Of a stretch of 5,115 bases of DNA, positions 1 through 5,115 are shown piece by piece (the stretch's first letter is position 1; the number at the start of each line of letters is the position of its first letter). Both the position numbers and the translations under genes were made by a program. The DNA is taken from positions 1-5,115 of the forward strand of contig JBFWIL010000193.1 of the NCBI GenBank assembly GCA_050256015.1, written 5' to 3'. This DNA is from JBFWIL01 sp050256015 (GTDB lineage: Bacteria > Bacteroidota > Bacteroidia > Bacteroidales > Prolixibacteraceae). The notes under the pieces are model-generated. The model was not told the DNA's origin, did no database searches, and saw only the letters and a program-made list of their open reading frames with translations.

Positions 1-52
1 AAAGCCGAGGCTTTCGTCCAAATAAATGTTTATTGGCGAATTGGAGCGAAGC

Positions 53-74
53 GGAAATCCCCGAAGGGAATTCC
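53..74. repeat. Imperfect inverted repeat (hairpin) in the gene-free left end
   Basis: Bases 53-61 and 66-74 pair as a 9-position stem with one central A.A mismatch (57 against 70), closed by a CGAA loop (62-65). A second small palindrome, AAAGC/GCTTT with a four-base loop, lies at 1-14. Neither is followed by a T-run, so neither looks like an intrinsic terminator. Bases 1-190 otherwise show no supportable gene. Two plus-strand frames run in from the left edge and stop at 82-84 and 99-101, and could be the tail of an upstream gene, but I recognise neither. Confidence 0.35.
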
Positions 75-190
75 ATACCGTTGATAAGCGTCTCAAAGTG
101 ATGACGTGTGATACGCAGATTGCAGTTGGTTAAATTGAAAAAATAAACAGATGAAGAGTGGAAGGGGAAATATCTAAACTGTAAATTTTA

Positions 191-415
191 GTGAATTCAG
201 AATTTTTCATCATAGGTGAGAACTATGAGCAACGGGACTGTCCCAGGTGTGGTAAGCCTGTCATGTGTACCGGCAATACCGGTTGCTGGTGCCTTTCGGT
301 TAAGATACCCGAACCGGTGCAGGATTATATCGTTGCCCGTTATGACGGATGCCTGTGTAAAGATTGTATCCTGGAATTGATTGAACAAACGAAAAAAACA
401 GGAAAACTGATTTAA
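191..415 (+). CDS. Small cysteine-rich CWC-family protein, probably metal-binding
   Basis: This 74-residue protein has eight cysteines in a recognisable layout: CPRCG (C17, C20), C26, the CWC signature (C32, C34) and GCLCKDC (C54, C56, C59). That matches the Cys_rich_CWC family (Pfam PF14375), small bacterial proteins without an established function. The paired cysteines suggest a zinc-ribbon-like metal site, which is inference. No signal peptide or membrane segment is visible, so it is probably cytosolic. The start is GTG at 191: an in-frame TAA lies at 182-184, and the first in-frame ATG is residue 25, which would remove the first two cysteines. No SD is evident, as is usual in Bacteroidota. 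The gene lies upstream of the cobalamin riboswitch, so it is probably a separate transcription unit or the end of one. No terminator is visible after it. Family assignment is firm; a role in B12 metabolism is only suggested by position. Confidence 0.85.
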   Translation: MNSEFFIIGENYEQRDCPRCGKPVMCTGNTGCWCLSVKIPEPVQDYIVARYDGCLCKDCILELIEQTKKTGKLI

Positions 416-435
416 GAAATCAATTGTTAAGATGA

Positions 436-466
436 TATGAATGTTCGTGTAATTTGAATATATTTG
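436..466 (+). promoter_or_regulatory. Putative Bacteroidota-type promoter for the B12 uptake operon
   Basis: TATATTTG at 459-466 is a perfect match to the Bacteroidota -7 consensus TAnnTTTG. TATG at 436-439 matches three of four bases of the -33 TTTG element, with a 19-base spacer. The predicted transcription start falls near 472-475, at the 5' edge of the riboswitch P1 helix, which supports the assignment. The weak -33 match leaves some doubt. Confidence 0.55.
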
Positions 467-470
467 TCTC

Positions 471-654
471 CGATTTTTGGTGGCTGTACATGAATTCTTC
501 ATGTGCAGTTTGAGGGAATCCGGTGCAAATCCGGAGCTGTACCCGTAGCTGTAAGCTCTACTTAAAAGTTTGAATCTACTTTTGCCACTGTCCGGCTTTT
601 GACGGATGGGAAGGCCTTTCAAACCGGAGCAAGCCAGAAAACCTGCCAGGATCG
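471..654 (+). promoter_or_regulatory. Cobalamin riboswitch (adenosylcobalamin aptamer)
   Basis: All the conserved cobalamin-aptamer blocks are present in order. They are GGGAA (514-518), GGTGCAAATCC (522-532), GCTGTAAGC (548-556), CCACTG (585-590), GGGAAGG (608-614) and a B12-box variant AGCCAGAAAACCTGCC (632-647). Helices can be drawn by hand: P1 471-480 with 646-654 (one bulge, two G.U pairs), P2 481-485 with 632-636, P3 519-523 with 531-535, a long arm 568-574 with 618-624, and the P5-type hairpin 591-594 with 603-606 whose loop is 595-602. An extra nine-pair hairpin at 486-494/498-506 extends the 5' side. The element sits between the CWC gene and the TonB receptor and should repress the downstream transport genes when cobalamin is abundant. 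I cannot tell from sequence whether it prefers adenosyl- or methylcobalamin. Confidence 0.95.
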
Positions 655-693
655 TTTTTTCAGCATTTTGCTTCCGGGTAAGGAGTGGATGTC

Positions 694-768
694 ATGAACA
701 GTTTCTTTTTGTTCAGCATTTATCTTTTAGCAGCTCACGCTGTCTGGCTTCAGGAATGCAAGGTGTAA
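694..768 (+). CDS. Possible 24-codon hydrophobic leader ORF between riboswitch and receptor gene
   Basis: An ATG at 694 opens a 24-residue frame ending at TAA 766-768. It is preceded by AAGGAG (680-685) with an 8-base spacing, the best SD match in the leader and unusual for Bacteroidota, whose genes mostly lack one. The product starts MNSFFLFSIYLLAAHAVW and ends in a short polar tail with one cysteine. Residues 4-18 could form a membrane segment or a truncated signal-peptide-like helix. It ends 25 bases before the receptor ATG and is in a different frame. The first codons overlap a 6-bp hairpin (695-700 with 710-715). It may be a translated leader that affects the receptor, an independent micropeptide, or a chance frame in an untranslated leader. 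I know of no homologue. Confidence 0.3.
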   Translation: MNSFFLFSIYLLAAHAVWLQECKV

Positions 769-786
769 TTGTTTAACAAAAAATAA

Positions 787-818
787 TTAAACCATGCAAA
801 AGATCAATTGGCTTTTAA
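787..818 (+). promoter_or_regulatory. Possible start-codon hairpin (expression platform) with loop complementary to riboswitch L5
   Basis: TTAAACCA (787-794) can pair with TGGCTTTTAA (809-818) through eight base pairs with two single-base bulges, placing the receptor ATG at the top of the stem. The loop exposes CAAAAG (797-802, codons 2-3), the exact complement of CTTTTG (596-601) in the riboswitch P5 loop. Cobalamin riboswitches commonly act through an L5-L13 kissing loop that hides the ribosome-binding region, so this is a reasonable candidate L13. The stem is AU-rich and bulged, and the match is only six bases over about 195 nucleotides, so it is a hypothesis. Confidence 0.35.
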
Positions 819-2977
819 CCTTTCTTTTCGTATCGATGGTGTCCTTCTCTTGGGCACAAAAGGTGAATTTTCACGGAACAGTTACAGAAAAAGGCTCCGG
901 CGAACCTGTTGCAGGGGCTAATGTTTATTTAACAGGAACTACCCTGGGAACGGTAACCCGGTCTGACGGGCGTTTTGAGATCCGTCATGTCAGGCCCGGT
1001 AACTATGAACTCATCATTTCCTGCATTGGTTTTCACCGGGTAAAGGAAAATGTGACGATTAACGGCAGTTTCGCGGAGTATCAGGGTGTTCTCGTTCCTT
1101 CCAAGAGCACGCTGGGTGAAGTGGTGGTTACCGGTACCGGTACGCCGCATCACCTGAAAAACGCGCCGGTGCAAACGGAGTTAATCGACAGGAAACTGAT
1201 CAGTCAGATTGCCGCTCCAAACTTCACGGACCTGATGACCGGGATCAGCCCTTCCTTTGATTTTACCCCCGGACCCATGGGGCCGTTTATGCAGTTGAAC
1301 GGACTGGGAAATGACTATATCCTGGTGCTCGTTGACGGGAAACGGGTGTATGGCGACATTGGCGGACAGAGTGATCTGAACCGGATCAACCCGGACGATA
1401 TTGAACGGATTGAAGTGGTGAAAGGCGCCTCTTCTGCTCTCTACGGATCGGAAGCCATTGCCGGGGTGATCAATGTGATTACCAAAAAGTCTGACCAGAC
1501 CATCCATGTCAATAATAACTCCAGGTTCGGAGAAAACGGCGAATGGGTGCAGCATAACAACCTGAACCTGAATTTCGGACGTTTTTCATCAGCAACGTCA
1601 TACGACAGGAAAGAGACTGACGGCTGGCAACTGAGCCGTTATGAACTGGATAAGAATGATGAATTGGTTGAAACGGAAGCGATGGCCCAAAATCCTTCAG
1701 AAGATTATACCGTCAGCCAAAAATTTTCATATGCCCCCACCCGGAAGCTGAGCTTTTATGTCCAGGGTTCAAAATATGAACGGGATGTCAAAAAACCGCT
1801 TTCTGTTGGTAATTATGGCTATTTTTATGATGATTTCAGTTATTCGGCAGGAGGTAAATATCTGCTGAATAAAACGGATTATATCCAGGCCGACTGGAAT
1901 TCCGACAGGTTTAAATATTATTTCAAATACAACCAGGACTATAAAGATTATACCGCCGGCGAAAAGGATAAACAGACCGAACAGCTCCGGGAGTCCTTTA
2001 ACCTGAAAGGTGTTTTCCGGCTGGCTAAAGCCCAGTTGCTGACGGTTGGCGGAGAATATGTCAATGAGGAGCTTGAGTCGTCCGGCAGGCTTACCGGTGG
2101 GAAGGCTGATGCTTATACGCTGGCTGTCTATGCCCAGGATGAGATCAGTATCCTGAAGCAGCTCTCCCTGGTGGCCGGACTGCGCTATGTGAACCATGAA
2201 GAATTCGGGGACGCTCTGACGCCCAAGATTTCTGCACTGTACAAGCTTCATGATTTTAATTTCAGGGGAACCTATGCCCGCGGGTTTAAAGCGCCGACCA
2301 TGAAGGAACTTTACTATCATTATGAAAAGAGAGGCTATCTTTACCTGGGTAACCCGGACCTGGATCCGCAGACTTCCAATTATTACGCGGCCTCCGTGGA
2401 ATATATCGTTCAGGGCCTTTCTTTCAGCCTGACTGCCTATCAGAACAATGTCGATGATTTGATCGATTATCAAACGATTGAAACCTCTGATGAGGATGCT
2501 GCCAATGGAATAAAAACGACAAAGCAGCATTTTAATATTTCAGAGGCATCGACGAAAGGGATTGATTTTTTGTTCAATGCCAGACTGGGGGCCGGATTTA
2601 CCATTGGCGGCGGTTACAGCTACGTGGATGCCGAAAATGAAACCGATGATATTCGCCTGGAGAACGTGGCCCGCAACTATGGTAATGTGCGGTTGGGATA
2701 CCAGCACCAATGGAATAAATATCAGTTGAATGCCGGCCTGAGCGCCCGTTTCCAGGACGAGAAATTCTATGATGACGGTGACGCCGACGGTTATCAGCTC
2801 TGGAAGCTGACAACCATTCACCGTTTTACCCCCAAAGGTGCTTTTACTTTTGAGGCTACTGCCGGTATCGACAACCTGTTCGACTATACCGACGACCGTC
2901 CTTACGGCGTCCATTACGGAACCCTGAACCCGGGCCGTACATTCTTTTTTGGGTTGAATATTGGCTTTTCGCACTGA
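794..2977 (+). CDS. btuB: TonB-dependent outer-membrane receptor, BtuB-like (cobalamin/corrinoid uptake)
   Basis: This 727-residue protein is a complete TonB-dependent transporter. Residues 1-21 form a signal peptide (hydrophobic LLTFLFVSMVSF, cleavage likely after SWA). Residues 24-90 are a CarboxypepD_reg-like beta-sandwich domain, common in Bacteroidota receptors. A TonB-box-like segment GEVVVTGTG lies at 108-116. The plug covers about 120-232 and includes the classic RIEVVKGASSALYGSEAIAG stretch. The rest is the beta barrel, with the ARGFKAPTMKELY motif near 495-507 and the terminal IDNLFDY...GRTFFFGLNIGF strand at 692-726. The last residue is His after the usual terminal Phe. The ATG at 794 has an A-rich upstream tract without SD. 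The cobalamin riboswitch directly upstream and BtuF/BtuC-like genes downstream identify the likely substrate as cobalamin or a related corrinoid. From sequence alone the barrel could also fit another TonB substrate. No BtuG- or BtuH-like surface lipoprotein is in the window. Confidence 0.9.
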   Translation: MQKINWLLTFLFVSMVSFSWAQKVNFHGTVTEKGSGEPVAGANVYLTGTTLGTVTRSDGRFEIRHVRPGNYELIISCIGFHRVKENVTINGSFAEYQGVLVPSKSTLGEVVVTGTGTPHHLKNAPVQTELIDRKLISQIAAPNFTDLMTGISPSFDFTPGPMGPFMQLNGLGNDYILVLVDGKRVYGDIGGQSDLNRINPDDIERIEVVKGASSALYGSEAIAGVINVITKKSDQTIHVNNNSRFGENGEWVQHNNLNLNFGRFSSATSYDRKETDGWQLSRYELDKNDELVETEAMAQNPSEDYTVSQKFSYAPTRKLSFYVQGSKYERDVKKPLSVGNYGYFYDDFSYSAGGKYLLNKTDYIQADWNSDRFKYYFKYNQDYKDYTAGEKDKQTEQLRESFNLKGVFRLAKAQLLTVGGEYVNEELESSGRLTGGKADAYTLAVYAQDEISILKQLSLVAGLRYVNHEEFGDALTPKISALYKLHDFNFRGTYARGFKAPTMKELYYHYEKRGYLYLGNPDLDPQTSNYYAASVEYIVQGLSFSLTAYQNNVDDLIDYQTIETSDEDAANGIKTTKQHFNISEASTKGIDFLFNARLGAGFTIGGGYSYVDAENETDDIRLENVARNYGNVRLGYQHQWNKYQLNAGLSARFQDEKFYDDGDADGYQLWKLTTIHRFTPKGAFTFEATAGIDNLFDYTDDRPYGVHYGTLNPGRTFFFGLNIGFSH

Positions 2978-3016
2978 ATCATGACCAGTGTACAGCATTA
3001 AAAGACTGAAAAGACG

Positions 3017-3895
3017 ATGAAGAATTTACTTGTTAAATTTATTGTATGCCCTTTATTGTTCATGCTGATTATAAATAACAACTCAATGGCGGAATCAATG
3101 ACAGAAAAAACAGGGATCTTACTGGTATCGTTCGGTACCAGTTATCCCGGTGCACAGGTGGCGCTGGATCATATTGACCGGGAAGTGAAGAAAACTTTTC
3201 CTGGAATTGAAGTCCGCTGGGCCTTTACCTCGGCTATCATCCGTAACAAGCTGAAAAAGCAGGGGCGCTGTGTCGATTCCCCTGCTGAGGCCCTGGCCGG
3301 AATGGGAAGCGAAGGTTTTACCCGGATCGCGGTGCAATCGTTGCACATCATCCCGGGCGAAGAGTATGAAAACCTGCAGAAAACGGTGGATGCTTTTAAC
3401 CGGATTCCGAAAACCGCGCAAACCGTCAGGCTTGGCAAACCGTTGCTTTACCGGCATGAAGATATCGTTGCGGTTTGCGGTGCGCTGGAGGCGATCCTGC
3501 CTCCCGAACGTGCCCCGGGTGATGCTGTCGTGCTGATGGGACACGGCACGTCTCATCCGTCGAATATTTATTATCCCGGTGTTCAGTATTATTTACGGGA
3601 GCAATCACCCTTGTATTTTCTGGCGACCGTTGAAGGGTATCCGGGGTTAAATGAACTGTTCCCCAAGCTGGAAGAACAGCAGGTCAAAACGGTCTGGCTG
3701 CTGCCGTTTCTGTCGGTAGCCGGCGACCATGCCCAAAACGATATGGCCGGCGGTGAACCGGAAAGCTGGAAGTCGCAGCTCGAAGCCGCCGGATATACCG
3801 TAAAGCCCGTGTTAAAAGGCCTTGCCGAATATGATGAAATGGTCCATATCTGGGTTAACCATCTTAAAGAGGTGCTGTATGAACCGGAAAATTAG
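3017..3895 (+). CDS. cbiK: CbiK-family cobaltochelatase with export signal (probably periplasmic)
   Basis: This 292-residue protein belongs to the CbiK class II chelatases (PF06180), which insert Co2+ into sirohydrochlorin in anaerobic B12 synthesis. The start of the domain is GILLVSFGTSYPGA (33-46). The motif HIIPGEEYENL (110-120) probably carries the metal-ligand Glu. GHGTSHP has H176, and VAGDHAQNDMAGG has H238. The 62-residue gap between these histidines equals that between the known cobalt ligands H145 and H207 of Salmonella CbiK, so the active site looks intact. Unlike the cytosolic enzyme, it begins with MKNLLVK and a hydrophobic run (8-19) followed by NNNSMAES, which reads as a signal peptide cleaved near residue 25. 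A start at Met28 would give a cytosolic form but leaves the hydrophobic extension unexplained. Desulfovibrio has a comparable periplasmic CbiK. The gene lies 39 bases after the receptor and overlaps the next gene by 17. Its role in an uptake operon is unclear: periplasmic metal loading of a tetrapyrrole, or metal/tetrapyrrole binding, are possibilities. Confidence 0.88.
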   Translation: MKNLLVKFIVCPLLFMLIINNNSMAESMTEKTGILLVSFGTSYPGAQVALDHIDREVKKTFPGIEVRWAFTSAIIRNKLKKQGRCVDSPAEALAGMGSEGFTRIAVQSLHIIPGEEYENLQKTVDAFNRIPKTAQTVRLGKPLLYRHEDIVAVCGALEAILPPERAPGDAVVLMGHGTSHPSNIYYPGVQYYLREQSPLYFLATVEGYPGLNELFPKLEEQQVKTVWLLPFLSVAGDHAQNDMAGGEPESWKSQLEAAGYTVKPVLKGLAEYDEMVHIWVNHLKEVLYEPEN

Positions 3896-5000
3896 CTTTT
3901 GCATCCTTATCGCGCAGGCCGCTCTGTTTTTCGCCTGTCAGCCGCCGGCAAAGAAGCGGACGGAGCCTGAAGATCTGAAGCCGGTACCGTTGCAATATGC
4001 CAAAGAATTTGAGTTGTGGGAAGGTAACGAATACAAACTGCTGAAAATTTATGATGCAGGCGATAACCGCGACCTTTTTCAAACGTTTAAACTTATTCCG
4101 GACGAAAAGACTCCGGAAATCAGGGAACCTGATGCGGTCCCTGTTCCCTGTAATCGGATTATCTGTTTGTCATCGACCCAGTTGACCTACTTTTTTGCCC
4201 TGGATGACATTGATCATATCGTCGCCATTAACAGCAGCCGTCACCTGATGCACAACGGGATAAACGGGCGCATTGAGCAAGGGATGGTGAAAAAGGTCGG
4301 CAAAGAAGGGCATTTTAATACCGAGTTGATCGCCAGCCTGGATCCCGATGTGATCTTTGTTTCGCCCTTCAAAGCCGGTGGTTACGATGCCCTGAAAAGC
4401 CTGGGGTTCCCGTTGGTACCTGTGGCTGCCTACGAGGAGGAAAGCCCGCTGGGACGTGCCGAATGGGTGAAAATGATCGCGGCATTTATCAACCGGGAAA
4501 CCAAAGCCGATTCGGTATTTCATGCCGTGGCAACACGCTATGAGACCTTGAAAAAGCTGGCTTCCGGGGTAACAAAGCGCCCTACTGTTTTTTCAGGCAA
4601 GATGCGGTCCGGAACCTGGTATGTTCCCGGGGGCGACAGCTTTTATGCCCGGTATTTCAGGGATGCAGGAACTGATTATATTATCAGGGATGACAAAAAA
4701 GCAGCTTATCCGCTCGACTTTGAAACCATGTATGCCAAAGCGGCCAATTGTGATTTCTGGCGGATCCTGTTGCCGGAACCTGTCGGATACGACAAGGCGG
4801 CGCTGATCGCCGAAGATCCCCGGTATGCCGATTTCAAGGCTTGTCAAACCGGGAATATCATCGCCTGCAATATCCGGGAAAAACCGTATTATGAACAGAA
4901 TGCCATGAAGCCGGATGTGATCCTGGCCGATTATATCCATTTTTTTCATCCGGAATTGCTGCCCGGGTATAAGCCCGAATTTTACAGTCTTTTAAAATAA
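3879..5000 (+). CDS. btuF: ABC-transporter substrate-binding lipoprotein, BtuF/FecB-like (corrinoid)
   Basis: I place the start at ATG 3879 (373 residues), overlapping the end of cbiK by 17 bases. The in-frame ATG at 3822 lies inside cbiK, and its extra 19 residues precede the signal peptide. AGAGG at 3868-3872 gives a weak SD. Residues 1-20 are a lipoprotein signal (MNRK, hydrophobic CILIAQAALFFA, then Cys20), so the mature protein is probably lipid-anchored facing the periplasm. Residues 35-75 form an N-terminal segment (YAKEFELWEGNEYKLLKIYD) typical of Bacteroidota members. The Peripla_BP_2 fold (PF01497) runs from about 90, with RIICLSSTQL, LDPDVIFVSP (154-163) and a C-terminal lobe with TWYVPGGDSFYARYFRDAG (246-264). 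This family binds cobalamin, haem or ferric siderophores; the riboswitch and BtuB-like receptor favour a corrinoid. The overlap suggests translational coupling with cbiK. Confidence 0.87.
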   Translation: MNRKISFCILIAQAALFFACQPPAKKRTEPEDLKPVPLQYAKEFELWEGNEYKLLKIYDAGDNRDLFQTFKLIPDEKTPEIREPDAVPVPCNRIICLSSTQLTYFFALDDIDHIVAINSSRHLMHNGINGRIEQGMVKKVGKEGHFNTELIASLDPDVIFVSPFKAGGYDALKSLGFPLVPVAAYEEESPLGRAEWVKMIAAFINRETKADSVFHAVATRYETLKKLASGVTKRPTVFSGKMRSGTWYVPGGDSFYARYFRDAGTDYIIRDDKKAAYPLDFETMYAKAANCDFWRILLPEPVGYDKAALIAEDPRYADFKACQTGNIIACNIREKPYYEQNAMKPDVILADYIHFFHPELLPGYKPEFYSLLK

Positions 5001-5005
5001 ATTTC

Positions 5006-5115
5006 TTGAAGCATCAATCGCATAGACCTTCATCAGTCCTTTTGACGGGTTCCTTTATTATCCTGTTGTTCCTGGTGCTGCTTTACATGGCTCTCGGGGC
5101 GGGGAAGAATCGTTT
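5006..5115 (+). CDS. btuC: FecCD/BtuC-like ABC permease, N-terminal fragment cut by window edge
   Basis: A frame opens at TTG 5006, five bases after the btuF stop, and stays open to the window end (36 full codons). The product starts MKHQSHRPSSVLLTG, taking the TTG as Met, and continues with a strongly hydrophobic segment SFIILLFLVLLYMALGAG. A short basic N-terminus followed by a first membrane helix ending in an ALG-type turn is typical of FecCD permeases (PF01032), which pair with BtuF/FecB-like binding proteins. There is no ATG or GTG before the helix; an in-frame stop lies at 4970-4972, and the first in-frame ATG (5087) falls inside the helix, so TTG is the best start. With only the first helix visible, the assignment rests largely on position. 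The ATPase partner is expected further downstream. Confidence 0.7.
   Translation, partial: MKHQSHRPSSVLLTGSFIILLFLVLLYMALGAGKNR

Noticed and set aside
1..76. Minus-strand frame with ATG at 76 running open to the left edge (25 codons), and a 35-codon plus-strand ORF at 26-133.
   Set aside because: Neither has a recognisable motif or ribosome-binding site, and both overlap the hairpin region; length alone is consistent with chance.
197..622. Minus-strand 141-codon ORF across the CWC gene and the riboswitch.
   Set aside because: It is antisense to a recognised cysteine-rich protein and to a highly conserved structured RNA, and its translation resembles no family I know.
1769..2530. Minus-strand 253-codon ORF inside the receptor gene.
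   Set aside because: It mirrors the codon pattern of the strongly supported TonB-dependent receptor; no start context or domain supports it.
2972..2990. CACTG/CAGTG hairpin spanning the receptor stop codon, considered as a terminator.
   Set aside because: The stem has only five pairs with a nine-base loop and no T-run after it, and the 39-base gap to cbiK favours readthrough in one operon.
3822..3878. Upstream in-frame ATG at 3822 as the start of the binding protein.
   Set aside because: It would add 19 residues before a normal lipoprotein signal peptide and overlap cbiK by 74 bases; ATG 3879 gives a standard signal with Cys20.
1..5115. Search by eye for CRISPR arrays, tRNA genes, insertion sequences and defence genes.
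   Set aside because: No regularly spaced repeats, tRNA-like cloverleaf, transposase motif or nuclease/toxin motif was seen; every large ORF fits corrinoid transport or the chelatase.

Overview
This window looks like part of a vitamin B12 (cobalamin or related corrinoid) uptake locus from a member of the Bacteroidota. Four things point there: a TonB-dependent receptor with an N-terminal carboxypeptidase-regulatory-like domain, A-rich start regions without a Shine-Dalgarno (SD) sequence, a TAnnTTTG-type promoter element, and a CWC-type cysteine-rich small protein. I cannot name the genus.

Layout, all on the + strand. Bases 1-190 hold no gene I can support, only short hairpins. A GTG-started gene at 191-415 encodes a 74-residue Cys_rich_CWC protein. 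The 378-base gap at 416-793 is a regulatory leader. It has a Bacteroidota-type promoter (436-466), a complete cobalamin riboswitch (471-654), a possible 24-codon hydrophobic leader ORF with a good SD (694-768), and a possible start-codon hairpin at 787-818. After it come a BtuB-like outer-membrane receptor (794-2977), a CbiK-family chelatase with an apparent export signal (3017-3895), a BtuF/FecB-like substrate-binding lipoprotein (3879-5000) and the first 36 codons of a FecCD/BtuC-like permease (5006 to the window edge).

The genes fit one pathway. The receptor would bring a corrinoid across the outer membrane using TonB energy, the lipoprotein would capture it in the periplasm, and the permease (with an ATPase expected beyond the window) would carry it across the inner membrane. 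Spacings of 39, -17 and 5 bases after the receptor suggest a single operon, and the riboswitch should reduce its expression when adenosylcobalamin or a related corrinoid is plentiful. The exported chelatase in the middle is the least explained member. The CWC gene precedes the riboswitch and need not be under its control.

Most of the window is an ordinary corrinoid-uptake operon. The points worth a second look are the exported CbiK, the leader ORF, and the match between the riboswitch L5 loop and codons 2-3 of the receptor gene.
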